NCBI GenBank assembly: GCA_016292335.1
Contig: JAECRX010000279.1
Coordinates: 1-5,577 of the forward strand
DNA length: 5,577 nt
From: Candidatus Sifarchaeum subterraneum
GTDB lineage: Archaea > Asgardarchaeota > Sifarchaeia > Sifarchaeales > Sifarchaeaceae
Direction of reading: 5' to 3'
Shown here: in pieces, positions 1 to 5,331 of the stretch
Numbering within the stretch: position 1 is the stretch's first letter
Layout of the letters: every line of letters begins with the position of its first letter
Made by a program: the position numbers and the translations under genes
The notes under the pieces: generated by a model
Database searches by the model: none
What the model was told of the DNA's origin: nothing
Seen by the model: the letters and a program-made list of their open reading frames with translations, nothing else

Positions 1-9
1 TGAAGAGTC

Positions 10-675
10 TTGAAAGAGTTAAAACTTGAGAAGGATAAGGGAGCTTCAGATCTATTAGCCCACTATGTCCACAGACCTCTAGAGAACAAGATCGTGCTAT
101 ACCTAATGAATACGAGGATCACTCCCAACCAGATTACAATCCTAACCAATGTAGTAGCCTACATCGTAGCAGCTCTCTACTTTTTAGGATTTCTTCTACC
201 CGGTTCCATCTTAAGCTTTGTAGTCGGTTTAATGGATGGATTAGATGGAAAATTGGCTAGGGCGAAGAATCAAACGACAGAGCTGGGTAAGATGGAACAC
301 GCTTTCGATCTGCTATTCGAATTTTCCTGGTTTATAACTTTAGCCCTCTTTTTAAATAGAAGCTCCGGTGAAGCGCTACCTCTTGTACTAAGCCTCTTCT
401 CAATCCTCTTCATCGCTTTTTATAGGTACTGCTACGACATCTTCGGCAGATCTATGGGCGTGAGTCTGGATATTTATGGAAACTTTGAAAGAGTTTTTAG
501 AAGGATAGCTGGAAGAAGAAACCTATACAACATCCATATACTGATAGGTGTTCTTGCCGGATTCCCGTTATACTCTCTAATGAGCATCACGGTTCATGCA
601 GGTTTAACAGCCATAATCTACGCATGGAGAGCAGCCAAACATCTACATACAGCTGACAAGGCAACCATACGTTGA
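10..675 (+). CDS. CDP-alcohol phosphatidyltransferase family membrane protein
   Basis: Integral membrane enzyme of the family that moves a phospho-alcohol group from a CDP-linked donor to an acceptor alcohol, as in phospholipid headgroup or archaeal inositol-phosphate synthesis. The substrate cannot be told from the sequence. Residues 37-47 (RITPNQITILT) are the usual entry to the first membrane helix. The signature follows: D76, D79, G80, A83, R84 and G93 fall at canonical spacing. The third and fourth aspartates, expected at 97 and 101, are His and Leu; D100 and E104 lie nearby. Hydrophobic stretches are at about 42-75, 105-117, 122-143 and 174-206. The start is uncertain: TTG at 10 has no clear Shine-Dalgarno, and a TGA is in frame at 1-3. 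Another frame stays open from the left edge to a TGA at 27-29, so an upstream gene may overlap, or a fused nucleotidyltransferase domain may be split off. DNA here is richer in G+C than in the rest of the window. Confidence 0.85.
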   Translation: MKELKLEKDKGASDLLAHYVHRPLENKIVLYLMNTRITPNQITILTNVVAYIVAALYFLGFLLPGSILSFVVGLMDGLDGKLARAKNQTTELGKMEHAFDLLFEFSWFITLALFLNRSSGEALPLVLSLFSILFIAFYRYCYDIFGRSMGVSLDIYGNFERVFRRIAGRRNLYNIHILIGVLAGFPLYSLMSITVHAGLTAIIYAWRAAKHLHTADKATIR

Positions 676-743
676 ATCAGTTCATCATAGCATATGCTTG
701 GTGGTATTAGTGATTTGAACCGCACTTTGAACCGACAATTACG

Positions 744-763
744 GAAATTTTACGGAAAATTTC
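744..763. terminator. Perfect 8-bp hairpin between convergent genes
   Basis: GAAATTTT at 744-751 and AAAATTTC at 756-763 are exact inverted repeats around the four-base loop ACGG. ACG at 741-743 and GT at 764-765 can extend the stem past a bulged G. It lies between the stop codons of two convergent genes, so a bidirectional terminator or transcript-end structure is plausible. The stem is AT-rich and no long T tract follows on either strand, so the terminator role is inference. Confidence 0.35.
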
Positions 764-822
764 GTGGAAAGGCTAAGATAGCGTCCCATATTCTTGATTT
801 TACAGTAAGTTCAATTAATTCT

Positions 823-1821
823 TTACTTTTTCGCAATTATGGCGAGATAATACCCAAGTGTATTAAATGGTTTTTTCCATCTAAATTTTCTGTCCAGATA
901 AATTAATAATTCTTCCATTCTTGTAAATTTCTCGTGTTTTCCATCATATTTGGGCCTTAAAAATGTGAAAAAACCACCAAGAACAATGTTTTGGAATTTC
1001 TCTTCTTCTAAAATCTTTTTTAGTTTTTTAGGGTTATAGAAATGCGTCCAGATATCATGCAATTTACCCGTTTTAGCAAGTCGTATTCTCAAATACCCGT
1101 CATTTTGTCGCAATGCCTTCCTCAAGAAATTCAATTTCAAATTTGTCAGTGAATATATCCACCATAGTATTCTCTGTTTGTTTATGACTGTTATAGCTAT
1201 TTTCCCGTTATTTTTCAAGACTTGTCCTATTTTTTTGAACGCTGTTTTGTATTTTGGAACATGGTTCAATGCAGCATAAATCGAATAAACTCTATCGAAA
1301 ACTAGTTTCTTAAATGGAAGAAAATCAGCTGTAGCTTTAACTAGTGCTATTTTATCCATTAATTTTTGTTCTTTAGCTTTTTCTCTAACTCTTTTTAACA
1401 TTCTTTTAGAAATATCCAGTCCAACTACTTTACAACCCTTCAATGCCAGTAAAAGCGTTTGTTTTCCGGTTCCGCACCCAATGTCGAGAACAGTCCCACA
1501 AGGGCTAGTTAAATTGATAATTCTGTTCTCTACTGATCTTTGATATTCAAAAAACGGATTGTTTAAATATTGCTCATCATAAGTCTCTGAAAAACGATCA
1601 TAAAAACGTAATAACCTTCTGTATTTTGCCAAATGATTTTTTAGATGACGTTTTGGTGGCAGGAGGTTGAAGATTCCATCAGTAATCGGGTATTTTGCAT
1701 TACAAAGATCGCATTTGAGGGTTCCATAAATTATTTCTTCGTCATTTTCTTTCAAAATTTTTGTTTCAAGCGAATTGTTGCATACGGGGCATGCAAGAAT
1801 ATCAAGAATCCATTCAAACAT
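823..1821 (-). CDS. Trm112-like zinc domain fused to class I SAM-dependent methyltransferase
   Basis: Predicted cytosolic S-adenosylmethionine-dependent methyltransferase of 332 residues; the substrate is not recognisable. The N-terminal 55 residues are a Trm112/UPF0434-like zinc ribbon: the opening LDILACPVC is typical, the cysteines are C11, C14, C37 and C40, and YPITDGIFNLLP closes the domain. The Rossmann methyltransferase domain starts near residue 85. Motif I is VLDIGCGTGK (111-120), the acid after strand 2 is D136 (VVGLDIS), and D166 lies in the ATADFLPF segment where the adenine-binding acid is usual. The C-terminus (FNTLGYYLAIIAKK) resembles the final strands of small-molecule or lipid methylases. 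ATG at 1821 is chosen because it gives the standard start of the zinc domain; there is no Shine-Dalgarno, and a TATA box about 40 bases upstream implies a short leader. Its gene follows the LysRS homologue on the same strand after 122 bases. In archaea and eukaryotes Trm112 usually activates separate methyltransferases, so the fusion may supply a built-in partner (inference). Confidence 0.85.
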   Translation of the reverse strand: MFEWILDILACPVCNNSLETKILKENDEEIIYGTLKCDLCNAKYPITDGIFNLLPPKRHLKNHLAKYRRLLRFYDRFSETYDEQYLNNPFFEYQRSVENRIINLTSPCGTVLDIGCGTGKQTLLLALKGCKVVGLDISKRMLKRVREKAKEQKLMDKIALVKATADFLPFKKLVFDRVYSIYAALNHVPKYKTAFKKIGQVLKNNGKIAITVINKQRILWWIYSLTNLKLNFLRKALRQNDGYLRIRLAKTGKLHDIWTHFYNPKKLKKILEEEKFQNIVLGGFFTFLRPKYDGKHEKFTRMEELLIYLDRKFRWKKPFNTLGYYLAIIAKK

Positions 1822-1858
1822 TTCTTTTCATTTTTTTTCTGTCCACTTTTTTTAAAAA

Positions 1859-1868
1859 ATTATATATA
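1859..1868 (-). promoter_or_regulatory. TATA box of the methyltransferase gene, flanked by an inverted repeat
   Basis: On the minus strand the sequence reads TATATATAAT, centred about 43 bases before the ATG at 1821. The usual archaeal spacing puts transcription start near 1838 and leaves a leader of about 17 bases. The 7-bp sequence CTGTCCA at 1839-1845 and its exact reverse complement TGGACAG at 1889-1895 flank the box. A near copy, CTGTCAA, is at 1929-1935. A regulator binding the two arms could block initiation, but no regulator is identified. Confidence 0.55.
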
Positions 1869-1943
1869 CCGCCAAAAAAGAGGAATTTTGGACAGTTAAG
1901 CTCAATTTGTTTACATAGTTTCAATTGGCTGTCAAACGTCTAT

Positions 1944-3563
1944 CTAAGCCTGTATATTGAATCTTTTAATAATAAAATCGTTGTTCAATGACGTGACAAA
2001 TGATCCTAATCTAGGTCCTCTTTTCTTGCCTAATAGGACAAGATAGGCCGCCTCAAATAATTTTGATGTTTTTAATTCTAGCTCATCTGCAACATTGTAT
2101 ACTTCATTATGAAATTCAATTTGGGAATATTCCTTAGACGCTAGTTTTTTTCCTAACTCTTTTAGGCCTTGTTTTTGCTTGTCTGATAATCTATTAACAA
2201 TTTCACTTGATAATTCATCCATTAATTTAATTTTGAATCTTTCTGGGGCATATCTTTCTACCCAAACTTTTGCTCTTGATAATCTGGTTTTGATATTTTT
2301 ATGGTCAACTTCATTTGGTTCTCTTTCCAAATGTCCTGATTGCTTCAGTAAATGCAAAATTCGGTCATAATTTTTATTAATGTCTAAAATTTGGGCTAAC
2401 ATACTTGAATGGATATAAGGAATTCGAATCGGCATTTCTGTCGGAACTTTATCAACTTGTGCGAATTCATAACTTCTTATTATTTCGCTTTTTTCATCTT
2501 CCAATGGGGGCTTTTCCAAATTATAATAAATTCTTTCTGCTCTATCAAATTGATCCACGAGGACATCGATTTTATTGAGATCAAGGGCGAGATGCGTCAT
2601 TGGTTTCGCTTTTATATACCAGTATTTTAATACTTCTGGTTCTGCCATTTCTAGCCATTCCTTTGGAGTTATTCCTATAAAACCAGATGCAGTCATCTCA
2701 CCTAGGTCTCTACCATTCATTTTCATAGAGACCCATTCATATGGAAACCCATAAGGGGGTTCTGTATCAAAAAACTCCTTTATAATTGCGGCACAACTTT
2801 CTCTGCTTCCACCGGCAGCTGCATGATCTTTTCCATATGGTTCAAAGTCTACATGTAAGATTTTCCACAAAGCTGCCCATTCTATACGCCAATCTAATTT
2901 TCCTTCACTTAGAGATGATTCTCCCTGATCTCCACAATTATTGCAAGAATAACTGGCCTTCCAATTTTTTAAATCAACGGAAAGAATATTTACATTTGAT
3001 AGTTTCCCACAGTTATGACATATAGGATTATATGGGATCCAACCTTCTGGGTATGGTTTGGTTCCTCTGTATATATTGACGATCTTTCTCAATTCTTCTT
3101 TTTTCTCAATACATTCTTTCACAATTTCTTTCATTGCAGAAGTTTGGTATATTTCAGATGTCTTTTTAATGTCGGGAGAGAAACCAAATTCATCCAAGTA
3201 GCCACCGAACTCTATCCAAAAATGGTCGATCCAGCTTTCACAACAATTTTTTGGACATGGTAAGTCCTCAAGAGGGGTAAAAACAAAGTTTTCAATTTTA
3301 TTTCTATCTTCAAATAGTATTTCTAATGGTTTGTAAGGCATAGGATCTCGATCATAAAGTATGAGGTAATGTGTAGCTTCCTTTCCCCTTTTTGCCAATT
3401 CTTTTTTAAGCACATCATCTATGAGAATTTCTCCTCTTATTCTGCCTACATGTTGCATTCCTCTGAGAGATAAGCCGGCACTTGTGTGTATTACTCCTTC
3501 ATATCTTTCTAACAGAGTTTCAACGATTCCGTCTAACCAATGTGGATATTCTTTCCGATCCAT
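1944..3563 (-). CDS. lysS: Class I lysyl-tRNA synthetase homologue with a degenerate KMSKS loop
   Basis: Class I LysRS joins lysine to tRNA-Lys in the cytosol. This 539-residue homologue aligns along its whole length with archaeal class I enzymes (about 520 residues). The HIGH region reads QHVGRIRGE (His38-Arg41), where relatives have HVGN. A zinc site is formed by C182/C185 and C207/C210. The domain core EPYGKDHAAAGGS (241-253) is intact. The KMSKS segment at about 288-297 reads GEMTASGFIG: the methionine and serine frame is visible, but both lysines are gone (Glu and Gly instead). The helical anticodon-binding part ends with the characteristic GKKRGPRLGSF (512-522) and FIIKRF. ATG at 3563 is supported by GTGAT six bases upstream, matching the 3' part of the archaeal Shine-Dalgarno sequence, and by a TATA box 32-40 bases upstream. 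There are no frameshifts or internal stops. It may be a functional LysRS with a lineage-specific ATP loop, or a paralogue with another role; the family assignment is firm, present activity is not. Confidence 0.93.
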   Translation of the reverse strand: MDRKEYPHWLDGIVETLLERYEGVIHTSAGLSLRGMQHVGRIRGEILIDDVLKKELAKRGKEATHYLILYDRDPMPYKPLEILFEDRNKIENFVFTPLEDLPCPKNCCESWIDHFWIEFGGYLDEFGFSPDIKKTSEIYQTSAMKEIVKECIEKKEELRKIVNIYRGTKPYPEGWIPYNPICHNCGKLSNVNILSVDLKNWKASYSCNNCGDQGESSLSEGKLDWRIEWAALWKILHVDFEPYGKDHAAAGGSRESCAAIIKEFFDTEPPYGFPYEWVSMKMNGRDLGEMTASGFIGITPKEWLEMAEPEVLKYWYIKAKPMTHLALDLNKIDVLVDQFDRAERIYYNLEKPPLEDEKSEIIRSYEFAQVDKVPTEMPIRIPYIHSSMLAQILDINKNYDRILHLLKQSGHLEREPNEVDHKNIKTRLSRAKVWVERYAPERFKIKLMDELSSEIVNRLSDKQKQGLKELGKKLASKEYSQIEFHNEVYNVADELELKTSKLFEAAYLVLLGKKRGPRLGSFVTSLNNDFIIKRFNIQA

Positions 3564-3594
3564 ATTTTAATCACGTTCGATTTTCTTGTTATCT

Positions 3595-3602
3595 TATTTA
3601 AA
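3595..3602 (-). promoter_or_regulatory. TATA box of the LysRS homologue
   Basis: The minus strand reads AATTTAAATAAG, an excellent archaeal TATA element (TTTAAATA), centred about 36 bases before the start codon. Transcription should begin near 3572-3575, giving a leader of only about ten bases with the GTGAT ribosome-binding sequence at its 5' end. An 8-bp inverted repeat, ACGTTCGA at 3573-3580 and TCGAACGT at 3643-3650, flanks this promoter. Confidence 0.6.
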
Positions 3603-3763
3603 TTCACAGTTTTCTTTAAACTTTTTTTCTCTGTATTCCTCTTCGAACGTTCCAGTTTCATTTGAAGTTTTAAAATTTTTCTGTAAATGACTACTTCCTT
3701 TTGAATGCTTTATTTAGATTAACTAATTGATGAATTAAACTTCGAGAAAAAATAAAAACCATA

Positions 3764-3801
3764 AAATACAAAGTAATATATGAAATACCAAGTAATATAT
3801 G
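3764..3801 (+). repeat. Tandem 19-bp direct repeat with TATA-like sequence
   Basis: Two adjacent 19-base units, AAATACAAAGTAATATATG (3764-3782) and AAATACCAAGTAATATATG (3783-3801), differ at one base. Each contains a TATA-like AATATAT preceded by a purine-rich stretch, as in a BRE plus TATA core promoter. They lie 113-150 bases before the zinc-protein start codon and are the best promoter candidate for it, implying a leader of roughly 80-110 bases. A two-site operator with a 19-bp period, near two helical turns, is the alternative reading. Confidence 0.6.
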
Positions 3802-3872
3802 TAAGGCAATCACTTAGTCCCCGTAGAAAATAGGAGAAAAAGTTTTCCTAAAAAAACATAAAGGATAAAACA

Positions 3873-3905
3873 CCTCTCCGATCTATCTTGAGAGGGAGAA
3901 GGGAG
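3873..3905 (+). promoter_or_regulatory. Leader hairpin and ribosome-binding site of the zinc protein
   Basis: CCTCTC at 3873-3878 pairs exactly with GAGAGG at 3890-3895 across an 11-base loop. It is followed by purine-rich GGAGAAGGGAG, and GGGAG at 3901-3905 ends eight bases before the ATG at 3914, a good Shine-Dalgarno. The pyrimidine arm could pair instead with the Shine-Dalgarno and mask it, so translational control is possible. This is inference from complementarity only. Confidence 0.45.
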
Positions 3906-3913
3906 ATTAGAAA

Positions 3914-4372
3914 ATGTTCAAAAAAATTGTTGATAAAGCCAAAAAAGTAATTGAACCTAAAAAAGAGAAAATAGAAGCTCCTCTAAACGTAAAATTACAC
4001 TTTTCATGTTCTGAATGTGGACAAGAATTTGGACCCGAAAATTTTGTAATCAAGGGGTTATATATCAAGAGCGGAGTCTTGGATTTAGCGAAAAGATATG
4101 TTACGCAATGTGAGACCTGCAGTAAGTGGGTTTGCCATGATTGTTTGGTACCAGGTCAAAATATATGCAAAGTCTGTGCTGGGGTTTCTGTTGAACCTTC
4201 TGTTCCCTCCGAAGTACCAGAAACGGGAATAGAAACTGAATCGGTAGATTTACCACCACTGCCACCATCACAACTGGAAGCTACATGCCCTAAATGCGGC
4301 CAGCCATTGAAGTGGATAGCTCAGTATGAAAGATATTATTGTTATAATTGTCAAGAATATCCTCCAATATGA
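3914..4372 (+). CDS. Multi-zinc protein: treble-clef/cross-brace-like module plus C-terminal zinc ribbon
   Basis: I do not recognise a named family. The 152 residues contain twelve cysteines in six CxxC pairs. The N-terminal 22 residues are lysine-rich and may form a basic amphipathic helix. C32/C35, C66/C69, C74/C77 and C85/C88 have the order and spacing of a two-zinc cross-brace (FYVE, PHD or RING-like). The core CETCSKWVCHDC resembles the PHD-type C-x2-C..W..C fragment. A Pro/Glu/Ser-rich linker spans about 92-122. The C-terminal ribbon has C125/C128 and C143/C146 in CPKCGQPLKWI..YERYYCYNCQ, a pattern common at the ends of small archaeal proteins. There is no signal peptide or membrane segment. 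ATG at 3914 is fixed by GGGAG eight bases upstream. The gene stands alone, divergent from the LysRS homologue across 350 bases. A protein- or nucleic-acid-binding adaptor role is likely from the fold type, but the partner is unknown. Confidence 0.85.
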   Translation: MFKKIVDKAKKVIEPKKEKIEAPLNVKLHFSCSECGQEFGPENFVIKGLYIKSGVLDLAKRYVTQCETCSKWVCHDCLVPGQNICKVCAGVSVEPSVPSEVPETGIETESVDLPPLPPSQLEATCPKCGQPLKWIAQYERYYCYNCQEYPPI

Positions 4373-4391
4373 TTTCGCTTCTTTAGAGATT

Positions 4392-4450
4392 ATTTTAAGT
4401 TTTTTGTGGTCCAAAGCAGGGTTTTTCCCCTGTGAGATTTCTTTTTCTCT
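4392..4450 (+). terminator. Probable terminator after the zinc-protein gene
   Basis: Twenty bases past the stop codon is a T-rich run (4393-4405). Next comes a small GC-rich hairpin, CAGGG (4417-4421) with CCCTG (4428-4432) around a T-rich loop, and then a second pyrimidine tract at 4438-4449. Archaeal transcription commonly ends on T tracts, and the hairpin adds a classical intrinsic-terminator look. No read-through gene follows on this strand for 450 bases. Confidence 0.55.
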
Positions 4451-4698
4451 TCAATACATCAGATCGTCTATTATATCTAAATTTTCATCCACTCCAACGT
4501 CTAAATTCATAAAAAGCCTGAGTTCATTTATATAACAATTTGAGTGTTAGTGCGTTGTTCCTCCAGCTTGGTTTTGGAAAATCCTTTCTAGTTCTTTTTT
4601 CATATCAAAAACCGGTTCTGTAAGCTTTTTCTTTACTTTTGTCATTTGTCTGCATATTGCCTAAATTTTCTTTCATCATCTTCAGATAAACTACTGAA
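4451..4698 (-). pseudogene. Possible decayed minus-strand gene, unknown family
   Basis: Three consecutive open stretches read like pieces of one charged, helical protein. 4698-4642 gives 18 residues including LSEDDERKFRQYADK. An ATGA overlap at 4645-4642 shifts to the next frame, where 4645-4547 gives 32 residues including KLTEPVFDMKKELERIF. After a TAA the same frame continues to a TGA at 4451-4453, giving 31 residues ending DENLDIIDDLMY. One frameshift and one internal stop would be needed to join them. There is no good Shine-Dalgarno. In AT-rich DNA, open runs of this size also occur by chance, and I recognise no family. The alternatives are a short real ORF of 32 codons at 4547-4645, or no gene at all. 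Confidence 0.25.
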
Positions 4699-4707
4699 TC
4701 ACCAATA

Positions 4708-4747
4708 AGAGCCTTTTAAAGATCTTCCTGTGGTCTTAAAAGACTCT
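4708..4747. repeat. Long imperfect hairpin upstream of structured repeat A
   Basis: AGAGCCTTTTAAAGA (4708-4722) and TCTTAAAAGACTCT (4734-4747) are inverted repeats around an 11-base loop. Fourteen positions align with one bulged A and one C/A mismatch on the plus strand. On the minus strand that mismatch becomes a G-U wobble, so an RNA from the minus strand would fold better. No T tract follows on the plus strand. It could be a terminator for minus-strand transcription, an operator, or part of a small RNA; the sequence does not decide. Confidence 0.45.
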
Positions 4748-4780
4748 CTCTATATTCTACACATTTATTTATAACTAACT

Positions 4781-4823
4781 ATTCTGTCTGAAACACTCTG
4801 GCGAAAATACTCTCAGGGAGAAT
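4781..4823 (+). repeat. Structured repeat, copy A (upstream of the lrp-family gene)
   Basis: The arms ATTCTGTCTGA (4781-4791) and TCAGGGAGAAT (4813-4823) pair with one G/G mismatch and one G-U wobble, enclosing 21 bases. The element is a diverged copy of the one at 5424-5467. Both share the arm ends, the run CTGAAACACTCTGG and the run ACTCTCAGG. It lies upstream of the likely TATA box of the regulator gene, so it is probably outside that mRNA. It may be an operator, a small RNA or a dispersed repeat. Confidence 0.7.
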
Positions 4824-4850
4824 AGCAAGCAAAATATATATCATAATGAT

Positions 4851-4859
4851 CTAAATATA
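4851..4859 (+). promoter_or_regulatory. TATA box of the Lrp/AsnC-family gene
   Basis: CTAAATATA, centred near 4855, predicts transcription start near 4880. That leaves a leader of about 15 bases carrying GAGGGAAG (4880-4887), eight bases before the ATG at 4896. This agreement favours the second ATG over the one at 4878. A further AT-rich candidate, AAAATATATATC at 4831-4842, could be an alternative or overlapping promoter. Confidence 0.5.
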
Positions 4860-4895
4860 TGACTATTAGACATCTAAATGAGGGAAGTTCGATAC

Positions 4896-5312
4896 ATGTT
4901 AGATGAAGTAGACCAAAAAATTATAGAAATTTTGAAAAAAAACGCCCGAAATTCATTTGCAAAAATCGCTGAAGAAATAAACTTATCCGAAACTGATGTC
5001 AGAAATCGCATTAAAAAATTGTTGGATAATGAGGTTATTAAAAGATTCACAATTGAGGTTGATGAAGAACTGCAAATAAAGGCTATTATACTTATCTCTG
5101 CTACTCCATCAAGAGATACGCCTGATATTTCCCAAGAAATCATTAAACTTGACGGTGTATCATATCTCTATGAATTAACTGGAGAGTATGACATCATTGC
5201 CATTCTTTCTACAACGACACTCGAAAAACTCAACAAATGTATCGAAAAAATTCGGGTAATTGATGGAATACTATCAACAAACACCAGTCTCATTTTAAGA
5301 AGTTGGTTTTAA
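4896..5312 (+). CDS. Lrp/AsnC-family transcriptional regulator
   Basis: DNA-binding regulator of the feast/famine family, which commonly senses amino acids and assembles as dimers and octamers. Counting 138 residues from this start, residues 1-55 are the winged helix-turn-helix: it opens LDEVDQKIIEIL, FAKIAEEINL is the first helix, and LSETDVRNRIKKL (30-42) is the recognition helix. Residues about 60-135 are the RAM effector domain, with the ligand-loop segment TGEYDI (95-100) and closing strand STNTSLILRSW. The length is slightly below the usual 150. An ATG at 4878 would add six residues, but the family usually begins at the LDExD segment, and GAGGGAAG eight bases before 4896 plus the TATA position support 4896. 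It is flanked on both sides by the structured repeats at 4781 and 5424, which have a palindromic layout suitable for an Lrp-type operator; autoregulation is plausible but unproven. The effector is unknown. Confidence 0.9.
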   Translation: MLDEVDQKIIEILKKNARNSFAKIAEEINLSETDVRNRIKKLLDNEVIKRFTIEVDEELQIKAIILISATPSRDTPDISQEIIKLDGVSYLYELTGEYDIIAILSTTTLEKLNKCIEKIRVIDGILSTNTSLILRSWF

Positions 5313-5331
5313 TTATATTCTGAAGATACAC

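Noticed and set aside
700..740. tRNA gene on the minus strand suggested by GGTTCAAAT and a following ACCACCA
   Set aside because: The T-stem does not pair, the distance to CCA is two bases short, and no acceptor, D or anticodon arm is found upstream.
694..906. A 70-codon plus-strand open frame in the convergent gap
   Set aside because: It runs 84 bases into the antisense of the methyltransferase C-terminus, has no Shine-Dalgarno, has no recognisable domain, and covers the 744-763 hairpin.
1887..1936. Terminator hairpin for the LysRS homologue (GACAG..CTGTC with CAATT..AATTG inside)
   Set aside because: The two short stems are offset by several unpaired bases, and the arms overlap better-supported promoter-flanking repeats; no clear T tract follows on the minus strand.
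3832..3849. Small hairpin AGGAGAAA/TTTTCCT
   Set aside because: Seven AT-rich pairs with a bulge and three-base loop, followed by A-rich DNA; expected by chance in this composition.
3871..3900. A third, diverged copy of the structured repeat before the zinc protein
   Set aside because: Only short runs (AACAC, AGGGAGAA) match and the arms differ; the similarity is close to chance for such biased sequence.
4326..4535. Plus-strand open frame overlapping the end of the zinc-protein gene
   Set aside because: It lies partly inside the zinc gene in another frame and crosses the probable terminator; its translation is low-complexity Ser/Phe-rich.
4874..5143. Minus-strand open frame opposite the lrp-family gene
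   Set aside because: It is antisense to a clearly conserved winged-helix/RAM protein and its translation is a Ser/Ile/Phe-rich mirror with no domain.
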